6,186 bases of DNA from Methanomassiliicoccales archaeon. GTDB lineage: Archaea; Thermoplasmatota; Thermoplasmata; Methanomassiliicoccales; JACIVX01. A program made the translations under genes and the position numbers. Where the stretch lies: assembly GCA_024464195.1 (NCBI GenBank), contig JANHAK010000081.1:1-6186 (forward strand), in the 5' to 3' direction. The first letter of the stretch is position 1. Every line of letters begins with the position of its first letter. The notes under the pieces were generated by a model. It was not told where the DNA came from. It did no database searches and saw only the letters and a list, made by a program, of their open reading frames with translations. Shown here one piece after another: positions 1 through 6,003 of the stretch.

Positions 1-1
1 C

Positions 2-292
2 GTCGAACTAGCTGCAGAGATGATGGACAATAAGAAGTATGATGCGGTGTTGGCATGCGGTCCCGAACCAATGCTCATCCAATTGTTTAACCTCTGCAAG
101 AAATACAATGTTGATTGCCAGTTTTCATTGGAAAGATTCATGAAGTGCGGCATTGGGATATGTGGATCATGCGCGATCAACGGTAAAAGAGTATGCATAG
201 AAGGGCCTGTTTTTTCTAGAAATGAACTTGAATCACTCGTGGAATTTGGCAAATTCAGAAGGGATGCATCAGGGGCACGAATTACATTTTGA
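2..292 (+). CDS. pyrK: Dihydroorotate dehydrogenase electron-transfer subunit PyrK, C-terminal part (5' end outside window)
   Basis: The reading frame is open to the left edge, so the visible 96 residues are about the last third of a protein that is usually 250-270 residues long. The piece holds the end of the NAD-binding half (ACGPEPM, about residues 18-24) followed by the [2Fe-2S] domain: the cysteines in KCGIGICGSC and at RVC (fragment residues 49, 54, 57 and 65, pattern C-x4-C-x2-C-x7-C) are the expected cluster ligands. The closing FGKFRRDASG is typical of archaeal PyrK. In the family, PyrK is the FAD/[2Fe-2S] subunit that passes electrons from PyrD to NAD+ during dihydroorotate oxidation in pyrimidine synthesis. 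A pyrD partner would be expected just outside the window. The first ATG in view (position 20) is internal and not the true start. Its stop overlaps the 3' end of the convergent homocitrate synthase-like gene by 11 bp. Other ferredoxin-reductase-like proteins share the fold, but this combination of motifs favours PyrK. Confidence 0.85.
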   Translation, partial: VELAAEMMDNKKYDAVLACGPEPMLIQLFNLCKKYNVDCQFSLERFMKCGIGICGSCAINGKRVCIEGPVFSRNELESLVEFGKFRRDASGARITF

Positions 293-1463
293 CCTCGTTG
301 ATGACCTTCTCGACTAATTGAGCAAACTCCGCATCCGTCACGCGACCTTTTTGTTCCCCTATCGTTTTAACGAGTTGAAGAATTCTCTGAATTTGATCAT
401 CGGTAGCATTGATCTTCAATTCTTCAAGGCGTTTTTTCACATATGTGATCCCTGTGTGTTTGCCCATGAGAAGGCGTCTCCGATTCCCAACCGTTTCTGG
501 AGGAATACATTCGTAAGTCATAGGGCAGTTGAGAATTGCGGCAACATGAATTCCAGATTCATGCGCAAAGGCATTTTCACCGACAAGTGGATGATGCGGT
601 GACAGCTGACATCTTGAAAACTTTGCAACCGTGTCAGATAATTCCTTAAGCCTTCTACAATCAATGCCGAGATCGTAGCCATAAAGGAATTTCATTACTG
701 CAACGAATTGTTCGAGTGGAACATTACCTGATCTCTCACCGATTCCATTGACGGTTGTTGTTACGGCCGATGCTCCAGCTTTAACAGCAGCAATCGCATT
801 GGCGAGCGCGAGACCAAAATCGTTGTGGAGATGTATTGAAATAGGTTTCTTCACTTTTGATGCAATTGAGGAAACGACAAACGAAACAGCCTCTGGCGAA
901 GCGCAGCCAACCGTATCTGTAATACCCAGTCTCACAGCACCAGCTTCTTCGGCAGTTCTCATGAATTCGATTAGGAAACTGATATCTGTTCTCATGCTAT
1001 CCTCGGAACTAATGCTGGCAGGCACGCCTCGTTCTCTGCAATAATCAAGCGCATCGACAACTTTGCTGAGTACTTGTTCCCTATTCATTCTCAATTTATA
1101 CTTAAGATGGATATCTGAAGTTGCAATAAAAAGTAATACGAGATCGACACCTGAATCGATTGCTGCGTCGATATCACCCTTCAGAATTCGGGAAAGTGCG
1201 AGAATTTTGGCTTTTAGACCTAGTGATGCGATTTCTTTGATAATTCGACGCTCGGATTCTGATACCGCTGGAAAGCCAGCTTCGATCTGTGGAATGCGCG
1301 CATCATCGAGGAGCTTGGCAATTGTAATCTTCTGTTCGGCGTTGAATGCAACGCCAGGCATCTGTTCTCCGTCACGCAAAGTCGAATCGTAAACAATAAT
1401 GTTTTTGAAATTGCACTTAATATTGTACGGACTGAGTGCAATGAATTCTGTGTTTGAAAGCAT
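282..1463 (-). CDS. aksA: Homocitrate synthase family protein, AksA/NifV-like (isopropylmalate synthase superfamily)
   Basis: This 393-residue protein of the DRE-TIM metallolyase superfamily condenses acetyl-CoA with a 2-oxo acid. Visible features are an N-terminal SPYN (11-14) as in methanogen AksA, the DSTLRDGEQ motif (26-34; Arg30 and Asp31 catalytic/metal-binding), EAGFPAVSE (61-69), DTVGCASP (183-190), HLHNDFG (211-217; metal-binding histidines), GIGERSGN (240-247), AHESGIH (300-306) and GKHTG (334-338). The length matches AksA/NifV. The C-terminal regulatory domain that makes LeuA and CimA about 500 residues long is missing. AksA makes homocitrate and its longer homologues on the way to the 2-oxosuberate of coenzyme B, and the N-terminus and IEAGFP block resemble it best. 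NifV-like homocitrate synthase or Re-citrate synthase remain possible, because the segment after GERSGN reads VPLEQ rather than the AALEE usual in AksA. The ATG at 1461-1463 places SPYN where AksA has it; no good Shine-Dalgarno precedes it. Confidence is high for the family and moderate for the substrate. Confidence 0.75.
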   Translation of the reverse strand: MLSNTEFIALSPYNIKCNFKNIIVYDSTLRDGEQMPGVAFNAEQKITIAKLLDDARIPQIEAGFPAVSESERRIIKEIASLGLKAKILALSRILKGDIDAAIDSGVDLVLLFIATSDIHLKYKLRMNREQVLSKVVDALDYCRERGVPASISSEDSMRTDISFLIEFMRTAEEAGAVRLGITDTVGCASPEAVSFVVSSIASKVKKPISIHLHNDFGLALANAIAAVKAGASAVTTTVNGIGERSGNVPLEQFVAVMKFLYGYDLGIDCRRLKELSDTVAKFSRCQLSPHHPLVGENAFAHESGIHVAAILNCPMTYECIPPETVGNRRRLLMGKHTGITYVKKRLEELKINATDDQIQRILQLVKTIGEQKGRVTDAEFAQLVEKVINEVKM

Positions 1464-1525
1464 GCCCGATAGATTCTCAGATAACGATATGTAATTTTTG
1501 AAGAAACAGGGACCATACTACAGTC

Positions 1526-1537
1526 TCTTTAAATGGA
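1526..1537 (-). promoter_or_regulatory. Possible TATA box for the homocitrate synthase-like gene
   Basis: On the - strand the spacer upstream of the gene contains CCATTTAAAGAG, with a TTTAAA core at 1528-1533. An archaeal start about 25 bp downstream would fall near 1505 and give a leader of roughly 40 nt. A second, poorer AT-rich candidate (around 1484-1497) would instead give an almost leaderless message. The 136-bp gap to the upstream - strand gene leaves room for a separate promoter, but readthrough from that gene is also possible. Confidence 0.25.
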
Positions 1538-1599
1538 TCATCATCTAGTCTCGTACTCGTTTACCCTCAATAAGCATTTTGAAGGATTGCCCATTATCG

Positions 1600-2466
1600 T
1601 CAATCGTTACCTTTTAGATTGCTAGAAACTTTGAGAAGCGCTAGAAGTGCATCCTTCACTTCTTCAATTGTCGTGCCCCACGGTACAGCTGCTACATGAT
1701 TCCTTAGCTCATATCCAGATTTTACTTTACAACATTTTACAAGCGCCAGCGATCCGTCTGGGCGGACGTAATTGCGAGGGCAGATATCGATAAAACCCGC
1801 TTCTCTTTTGTACAAAGATTTGAAAATTCTTCTCGAAAGATCGCAACCAACTAGTGTTGACTCAACACTTATTTCTGGCGCTTCGTCGAGGAAATAGACA
1901 ACTTTGTCGCAAGAAATTCCCGACGCCTTGCATGGAAAAATCACGCCTTTTGTTTTCACTGTAGATGCAACAGATTCAAGATCAATCTCAATATGGTTAG
2001 CGACGATCGGCGCGTCTATCAAGCCCATTGATATAATCTTTTCGACCATCACTGAAAGTTTTGATGGTCTTGGTGGCACTGTATCGATAACATTGATTCT
2101 GATGAGAGCCTCATCCTTTACGAATGAAACGTGATTAAACATTCCCTGAACAACGACAAGTTTTCCCTTGTATTTTTGAGAGAGTTGCGCCATTTGGGTG
2201 CGATTGATGACATCGATTGTTCGATCCTCGACAAAAACTGTTTCATCAGGCAACGACAGAATTTGGAATGATTTTATATTGCGAAAAAGTTCATTTCCAT
2301 TTTCTTTTTCTACTGAAATAACGGCAAAATCATTCTTATTTCTTAAGATGTAATATCTTGTTCTTGTATACGCCTTCTTGCCCTTGATGGCTTCTCCAAT
2401 ATTGGTAGGCGTCAGTGGGAAATCGACAGTTCGTAAGGACACATCTTTGCAATGCTTGGGAATCAT
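1600..2466 (-). CDS. Conserved-looking hypothetical protein with a cysteine-rich C-terminal half
   Basis: I do not recognise the family. From the ATG at 2464-2466 it encodes 288 residues; a TTG start at 2518-2520 would add 18. The ATG is preferred because AGAGG lies four bases before it and the added 18 residues look undistinguished. No signal peptide or membrane segment is visible, so it is probably cytoplasmic. The N-terminal half is mixed and charged, with a beta-rich stretch (KLVVVQGMFNHVSFV, 102-116) followed by TVPPRPSKL (129-137). The C-terminal half has Cys179, Cys186, Cys208, Cys229 and the pair Cys245-Cys246, in local motifs FPCKASGISC, LVGCDLSRRIF, DICPRNY and VKCCKV. This spacing suggests a bound metal or Fe-S cluster, or redox-active cysteines; that is inference. 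It is the first gene behind its own TATA box and stands 136 bp ahead of the homocitrate synthase-like gene on the same strand. The gene is intact, and its function cannot be assigned from sequence or neighbours. Confidence 0.75.
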   Translation of the reverse strand: MIPKHCKDVSLRTVDFPLTPTNIGEAIKGKKAYTRTRYYILRNKNDFAVISVEKENGNELFRNIKSFQILSLPDETVFVEDRTIDVINRTQMAQLSQKYKGKLVVVQGMFNHVSFVKDEALIRINVIDTVPPRPSKLSVMVEKIISMGLIDAPIVANHIEIDLESVASTVKTKGVIFPCKASGISCDKVVYFLDEAPEISVESTLVGCDLSRRIFKSLYKREAGFIDICPRNYVRPDGSLALVKCCKVKSGYELRNHVAAVPWGTTIEEVKDALLALLKVSSNLKGND

Positions 2467-2540
2467 TGTGCCTCTGGAATATGTTCGAAGTTCAGATACT
2501 TTTCTAATCCCTAGGAGCAAGCGGACATAGTTCTCTAATG

Positions 2541-2551
2541 AATTATATAAT
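2541..2551 (-). promoter_or_regulatory. TATA box of the hypothetical protein gene
   Basis: The - strand reads ATTATATAATT, a strong archaeal TATA-like element. Transcription would start about 25 bp downstream, near 2520. That start would put the TTG at 2518-2520 right at the 5' end (leaderless), or give a leader of about 55 nt for the preferred ATG at 2464-2466. No experimental start is known to me. Confidence 0.45.
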
Positions 2552-2565
2552 GATCAAGCGCCCGT

Positions 2566-2644
2566 TACAATTCCTGGCTAGAGACATATTGTAGTTAACA
2601 ATTACAATTAAGATACTAGTCCATTATCAATAATGGATACAATT
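2566..2644 (+). repeat. Three direct TACAATT repeats about 36 bp apart
   Basis: TACAATT occurs at 2566-2572, 2603-2609 and 2638-2644, with start-to-start distances of 37 and 35 bp. Related inverted copies (ATTGTA at 2588-2593, ATTGT at 2648-2652) lie beside them. The third copy touches the right edge of the 18-bp dyad. In an AT-rich spacer a repeated 7-mer may be chance, but the regular spacing makes a multi-site regulatory region plausible. Confidence 0.3.
2620..2637. repeat. Perfect 18-bp dyad, operator-like
   Basis: TCCATTAT, a 2-bp centre CA, then ATAATGGA form a perfect inverted repeat with 8-bp arms. It lies in the divergent spacer about 80 bp upstream of the - strand TATA box and about 100 bp upstream of the tRNA TATA box. 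The size and symmetry suit a dimeric transcription-factor site, but it could also be a chance AT-rich palindrome. No regulator is identified. Confidence 0.4.
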
Positions 2645-2734
2645 CAGATTGTTACTTGCCAAACGAATTCACTTATTTAATGATATGAGTATTTTGAATT
2701 GATACTATTATTCGGATACTGGAACATAAAATAG

Positions 2735-2745
2735 AAATATAAATT
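2735..2745 (+). promoter_or_regulatory. TATA box of tRNA-Cys
   Basis: AAATATAAATT is centred about 25 bp before the first base of the tRNA (2765), the usual distance for an archaeal promoter whose start lies at or just before the mature 5' end. The flanking DNA is AT-rich and purine-rich upstream, compatible with a TFB-recognition element. Confidence 0.5.
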
Positions 2746-2764
2746 AACTGAATTACTCTGAAAC

Positions 2765-2850
2765 GCCGGGATGACAGAGCGGCCATGTGGCGGACTGCAG
2801 TCAACCGCCGCAGAGATCCGCAGACTCGAGTTCAAATCTCGATCCCGGCT
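2765..2850 (+). tRNA. tRNA-Cys (anticodon GCA) with a 15-nt intron
   Basis: The gene folds into a full cloverleaf. The acceptor stem is GCCGGGA (2765-2771) with TCCCGGC (2843-2849) and discriminator U (2850), the Cys identity base. The D stem is ACA/TGT with GG in the loop. The anticodon stem GCGGA (2790-2794) pairs with TCCGC (2817-2821). The T stem TCGAG/CTCGA encloses TTCAAAT. The anticodon GCA is at 2797-2799. The two halves of the anticodon stem are 22 nt apart rather than 7; removing 2801-2815 restores a standard CTGCAGA loop and a 71-nt tRNA. No CCA is encoded, as is common in archaea. The gene lies 151 bp upstream of cysK, in the same orientation as the cysteine synthesis genes and cysS, whose product charges this tRNA. 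Confidence 0.95.
2801..2815 (+). other. 15-nt archaeal tRNA intron with a BHB splice motif at position 37/38
   Basis: CTGC (2795-2798) pairs with GCAG (2810-2813) to make the 4-bp central helix. The 3-nt bulges AGT (2799-2801) and AGA (2814-2816) flank it, and cutting each after its second base gives exactly the intron 2801-2815. The outer helix is the anticodon stem GCGGA/TCCGC. The 8-nt terminal loop (2802-2809) has no room for an inner helix, so this is a relaxed BHB. The tRNA splicing endonuclease and RtcB ligase would process it; neither gene is in the window. Confidence 0.88.
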
Positions 2851-2910
2851 CTATTATGTTAATTCTTATGAAATAATGCCTTTGAGGTTTCGACATTTTT
2901 CAAATTCAAG

Positions 2911-2929
2911 AGATAATAAGCTATTATTT
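2911..2929. repeat. Small AT-rich inverted repeat in the tRNA-cysK spacer
   Basis: ATAATA (2913-2918) and TATTAT (2922-2927) flank the trinucleotide AGC; one G-T and one A-T pair extend the arms to 2911 and 2929. A T5 run at 2896-2900 lies just before it and could help end tRNA transcription. The repeat might be an operator for the cys genes or a weak leader hairpin; neither is shown. The rest of the 151-bp spacer (2851-3001) holds only poor TATA candidates (around 2942-2949 and 2978-2988) and the cysK ribosome-binding site. Confidence 0.25.
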
Positions 2930-2990
2930 GAGAAGATACCGTAATATTCATCTGCAGGACAATGATATCTGCTTACTTGATATTAACAAT

Positions 2991-2995
2991 GGTGA
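2991..2995 (+). promoter_or_regulatory. Ribosome-binding site of cysK
   Basis: GGTGA lies six bases before the ATG at 3002 and matches the archaeal 16S anti-Shine-Dalgarno end. It fixes the cysK start at 3002 and implies that the message has a leader. Confidence 0.6.
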
Positions 2996-3001
2996 AATCC
3001 G

Positions 3002-3916
3002 ATGATATACAATAGTATTCTGGAAACGATTGGCAAAACACCGATCGTCAAGTTGCACAATATTATTGCTGAAAATTCTGCAGAGATCTACTGCAAACTT
3101 GAATCATTCAATCCAATGTCTTCCGTCAAAGATAGAATTGCCCTAGCGATGATCGAGGATGCCGAGAAGTCAGGGCGTCTAAAAAAGGGGATGATTGTAG
3201 TCGAGCCGACATCTGGAAATACTGGTATCGGTCTCGCGATGGTCTGCGCTGTTAAGGGATACAGGCTCATCCTAACGATGCCAGAGTCGATGAGCGTTGA
3301 AAGGAGAAGATTACTGAAAGCTTTTGGAGCGGAATTGATTCTCACACCAGCGGCAGAAGGAATGAAAGGAGCTGTTGCTCGTGCCTTGGAAATCTCTAAA
3401 GAACATAGTAATTGCTACATGCCCCAACAATTCGAAAACCCCTCGAATCCAGAGATTCATATGAAAACTACAGCCAGGGAAATATTAGATGATGTTCCGG
3501 ATCTTGATGCATTTGTTGCGGGTGTGGGGACTGGTGGGACTATCACCGGGGTCGGGAAAGTTCTCAAAACAGTGAACCCATATGTGAAGATCATTGCAGT
3601 TGAGCCTTCTGAATCGCCAGTGTTATCTGGAGGTAAACCGGGACAGCATCAAATACAAGGAATAGGTGCTGGCTTCATACCAAAGGTATTGGATTTATCT
3701 ATCGTCGATCGCATCATCACTGTGACAGACGAAGAGGCAAAATCAATGGCAAGAGATCTTGTTCGAAGGGAGGGGATATTAGCGGGCATTTCATCGGGTG
3801 CTGCCCTTTACGGTGCAGTAAAGATCAGCAAGGAATTAGGACTGGGGAAAAAAGTTGTTGTGATTCTTCCAGACACAGGAGAAAGATATTTGAGTACTGA
3901 CATGTTTTCCGAGTGA
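3002..3916 (+). CDS. cysK: Cysteine synthase (O-acetylserine sulfhydrylase), PLP-dependent
   Basis: CysK converts O-acetyl-L-serine and sulfide to L-cysteine and acetate in the cytoplasm. The 304-residue length is normal for the family and all hallmarks of the fold-type II PLP enzyme are present: NPMSSVKDR (37-45) with the PLP-binding Lys43, TSGNTG (70-75) in the substrate loop, the phosphate-binding GTGGT (176-180), a CysK-like GGKPGQHQIQGIGAGFIP segment (210-227), GISSGA (262-267) with the serine that contacts the pyridine nitrogen, and PDTGERYLST (290-299). The last two blocks favour a true cysteine synthase over cystathionine beta-synthase or threonine synthase; no CBS domain is attached. 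The gene is complete, starts 151 bp after tRNA-Cys, and is followed after 10 bp by cysE, which supplies its substrate. An O-phosphoserine-using variant is possible in archaea, but the adjacent cysE argues for O-acetylserine. Confidence 0.93.
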   Translation: MIYNSILETIGKTPIVKLHNIIAENSAEIYCKLESFNPMSSVKDRIALAMIEDAEKSGRLKKGMIVVEPTSGNTGIGLAMVCAVKGYRLILTMPESMSVERRRLLKAFGAELILTPAAEGMKGAVARALEISKEHSNCYMPQQFENPSNPEIHMKTTAREILDDVPDLDAFVAGVGTGGTITGVGKVLKTVNPYVKIIAVEPSESPVLSGGKPGQHQIQGIGAGFIPKVLDLSIVDRIITVTDEEAKSMARDLVRREGILAGISSGAALYGAVKISKELGLGKKVVVILPDTGERYLSTDMFSE

Positions 3917-3926
3917 GCGCGTATAC

Positions 3927-4571
3927 ATGAGCTGGAAAGACGATGTTTATACGGTTCTTGAACGCGATCCCGCACCGAAATCGTTCAAGGAAGCACTGTT
4001 ATTCAGCCCAGGGCTTCATGCAATCCTTCTTCATCGAATATCGCACAGGTTGTATCTCAAAGGTCAGTATCTTTTGGCAAGAGCGATCAACTATTTTGCG
4101 CGGATTTTAACGGGTGCAGATATTCATCCAGGCGCAAAGATTGGTAAAGGGTTTTTCATCGATCATGCAACCGGTGTAGTGATCGGAGAGACTGCCGAAA
4201 TCGGCGACAACGTTTGCATCTTCCAAGGCGTAACGCTGGGCGGTGTCAGCACCGAAAAGGGAAAGAGGCATCCTACCATTGGCAACAATGTTGTTATCGG
4301 TGCGAACGCAACGATTCTCGGCAATATTAAGATCGGAGACAATGTCAAGATAGGCGCGGGATCCGTTGTCGTGAAGGATGTACCACCGAATTCAACGGTT
4401 GTTGGCGTCCCTGGTAAAGTCGTCAAGAAGGACGGCGTGACGAAACTTGACTTGAGACACGATCTGTTGCCAGATCCAGTTGTAGATGCATTCATGAATA
4501 TTTCGAACAGCATCGCAGAGTTAGAACACAGAGTTGCCGAATTGGAGAGGTTGGTAAAAAAGGAAAAATAA
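3927..4571 (+). CDS. cysE: Serine O-acetyltransferase
   Basis: CysE transfers acetyl from acetyl-CoA to L-serine, making the O-acetylserine used by CysK. The protein has 214 residues, in the range of the short EpsC-type enzymes and shorter than the roughly 273 residues of E. coli CysE. The N-terminal helical part (1-62) precedes a left-handed beta-helix of hexapeptide repeats (about 64-150). Asp79-His80 in FFIDHATG and His115 in GKRHP correspond to the family's active-site residues, and LGGVSTEKG (104-112) and VVGVPGKVV (158-166) are typical of CysE. The last 20 or so residues (ISNSIAELEHRVAELERLVK) look like a short coiled coil. In other species the C-terminal tail docks into CysK and ends in isoleucine; this one ends in KKEK, so the classic CysK-binding tail is not present. 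The ATG is 10 bp after cysK, implying one transcript. Confidence 0.92.
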   Translation: MSWKDDVYTVLERDPAPKSFKEALLFSPGLHAILLHRISHRLYLKGQYLLARAINYFARILTGADIHPGAKIGKGFFIDHATGVVIGETAEIGDNVCIFQGVTLGGVSTEKGKRHPTIGNNVVIGANATILGNIKIGDNVKIGAGSVVVKDVPPNSTVVGVPGKVVKKDGVTKLDLRHDLLPDPVVDAFMNISNSIAELEHRVAELERLVKKEK

Positions 4572-4605
4572 TGGTGATTTCCATCGCGATTCGAGGCAGA
4601 AGACC

Positions 4606-6003
4606 ATGGCTTTAAAGGTTTTCAATACACTGACAAAGAAAAAAGAGGCGTTCATTCCGATTGAAAACAACAAGGTCAAGATGTATGTGTGTGGTGTGAC
4701 TGTATATGATGATCTTCATATGGGTCATGCAAGACACATCATTGTGTTCGATATGATCGTAAGGTACCTGAGGTATCGTGGCTATCAGGTTACCCATGTA
4801 ACTAATTTTACCGACGTGGATGACAAAATCATTAATCGGGCGAAGGAGCTTGGAATTTCGCCACTTCAGTTATCAAGCATGTACATCGAACGATATTTCA
4901 AGGAAATCGAGGCACTTGGTGTTAAAAGAGCCGATTTCTACCCCCGTGCGAGCGAATTTATACCGCAAATCATTGACATGATACAAAAAATCGAGAAAGC
5001 TGGTTATGCCTATAAGACAGATGATGGCAGCGTTTATTTCAGCATGGACAAAGTGAAGGAATATGGAATTCTTTCTGGTGCAAAGGCAGACGAACTTGTA
5101 GCTGGCGCACGAATTGGTATCGATGAGATGAAGCGAAACCCTGCTGATTTTGCTTTATGGAAGGGGGCAAAACCTGGCGAAATTTCGTGGCCAAGTCCGT
5201 GGGGCATGGGCAGGCCTGGTTGGCACATAGAGTGCTCAGCGATGTGTTTAAATCTGCTTGGAGAGATGATCGATATTCACGGTGGCGGCAACGATCTGAT
5301 TTTCCCCCACCATGAAAATGAAATTCTGCAGTCAAGAGTCGTAACGGGAAAAATTCCAGCAAAATACTGGTTACATAATGGGATGCTTCAGGTACAAGAG
5401 GAAAAGATGTCAAAATCTCTCAAGAACTTTTTCACCGTAAGACAAGTTCTCGAAAATCATACGAAGGAGGAGATTCGCTTTTTCATTTTAAATACGCATT
5501 ACAGAGGTCCCCTTTCTTATAGCGATTCAGCCCTCAAGGAGGCTGCTACAAGCTTGAAAAGATTACACAATGCGTATCTTGAAGTGAAATCAGCAGCTGG
5601 GAACTTGAAAGGGAATAACGACGCGCGAGAATTGATTTCGAGCGCTAGGGAGAATTTCATCAGGCAAATGGATGATGATTTCAATACTCGTGGCGCAATT
5701 GCTGTCCTTTTTGATTTCATAAGGGAGATCAACAAACTGCTTTCAGAGGGTTTGCTGAGTAATGAAGGAGCGCATGGTGCGATTTCTTTCCTAGAAGAAG
5801 TAGACGAGGTTCTTGGGATCTTGCCAAGAATGCCAACGGTGATGGGATCAACTGACGAATTGATCCAGATCCTTGTTGATGTTCGTCAGGAACTCAGAAA
5901 AAGAAAGATCTTTGATTTGGCCGATGAGATTAGAGAAAGATTGGCAGAAAAGGGAATTAAACTAGAGGATACGAATGAGGGAGTTAAGTGGAAGCGCATT
6001 TGA
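4606..6003 (+). CDS. cysS: Cysteinyl-tRNA synthetase
   Basis: This class Ia synthetase activates cysteine with ATP and loads it on tRNA-Cys. The 465 residues match the family. Landmarks are MYVCGVTVYDDLHMGHA (26-42) with the HIGH-type signature HMGH at 38-41, FTDVDDKI (68-75), GRPGWHIECS (202-211), PHHENEI (234-240) and KMSKS (267-271). Cys29, Cys210, His235 (or His236) and Glu239 are the expected zinc ligands that select cysteine. The DALR-type helical domain follows (around 340-410), and the C-terminus (LADEIRERLAEKGIKLED, then GVKWKRI) is the usual CysRS tail. It starts 34 bp after cysE, with GAGG nine bases before the ATG. Its presence shows that direct charging of tRNA-Cys is available; whether the organism also uses the SepRS/SepCysS route cannot be seen here. 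It shares 16 bp with the next gene. Confidence 0.96.
   Translation: MALKVFNTLTKKKEAFIPIENNKVKMYVCGVTVYDDLHMGHARHIIVFDMIVRYLRYRGYQVTHVTNFTDVDDKIINRAKELGISPLQLSSMYIERYFKEIEALGVKRADFYPRASEFIPQIIDMIQKIEKAGYAYKTDDGSVYFSMDKVKEYGILSGAKADELVAGARIGIDEMKRNPADFALWKGAKPGEISWPSPWGMGRPGWHIECSAMCLNLLGEMIDIHGGGNDLIFPHHENEILQSRVVTGKIPAKYWLHNGMLQVQEEKMSKSLKNFFTVRQVLENHTKEEIRFFILNTHYRGPLSYSDSALKEAATSLKRLHNAYLEVKSAAGNLKGNNDARELISSARENFIRQMDDDFNTRGAIAVLFDFIREINKLLSEGLLSNEGAHGAISFLEEVDEVLGILPRMPTVMGSTDELIQILVDVRQELRKRKIFDLADEIRERLAEKGIKLEDTNEGVKWKRI

Noticed and set aside
748..1392. Open + strand frames opposite the homocitrate synthase-like gene.
   Set aside because: They are antisense shadows of a well-conserved gene, with no recognisable motifs or start signals.
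2765..2850. A type II tRNA (Ser or Leu) with a long variable arm, or a selenocysteine tRNA reading TCA.
   Set aside because: The extra bases fall inside the anticodon loop and are removed by an exact BHB motif, giving a normal tRNA-Cys with U73 and a short 4-nt variable loop.
2950..2972. Two ATCTGC copies in the cysK leader, one containing CTGCAG, identical to the tRNA-Cys anticodon-loop bases, suggesting T-box-like sensing of the tRNA.
   Set aside because: There is no T-box consensus, no specifier-loop architecture and no antiterminator/terminator pair. A palindromic 6-mer is easily found by chance, and T-boxes are bacterial.
2962..3015. A 17-codon upstream frame (ATG at 2962) overlapping the cysK start, as a possible leader peptide.
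   Set aside because: It has no cysteine codons, no well-spaced ribosome-binding site, and cysK has its own GGTGA. Nothing separates it from chance.
4571..4605. ATG overlapping the cysE stop as an earlier start for cysS.
   Set aside because: It is in a different frame from cysS; the ATG at 4606 gives the standard CysRS N-terminus.
5034..5735. Open - strand frames opposite cysS.
   Set aside because: The sense strand carries continuous CysRS motifs; the antisense products have low-complexity composition and no family features.
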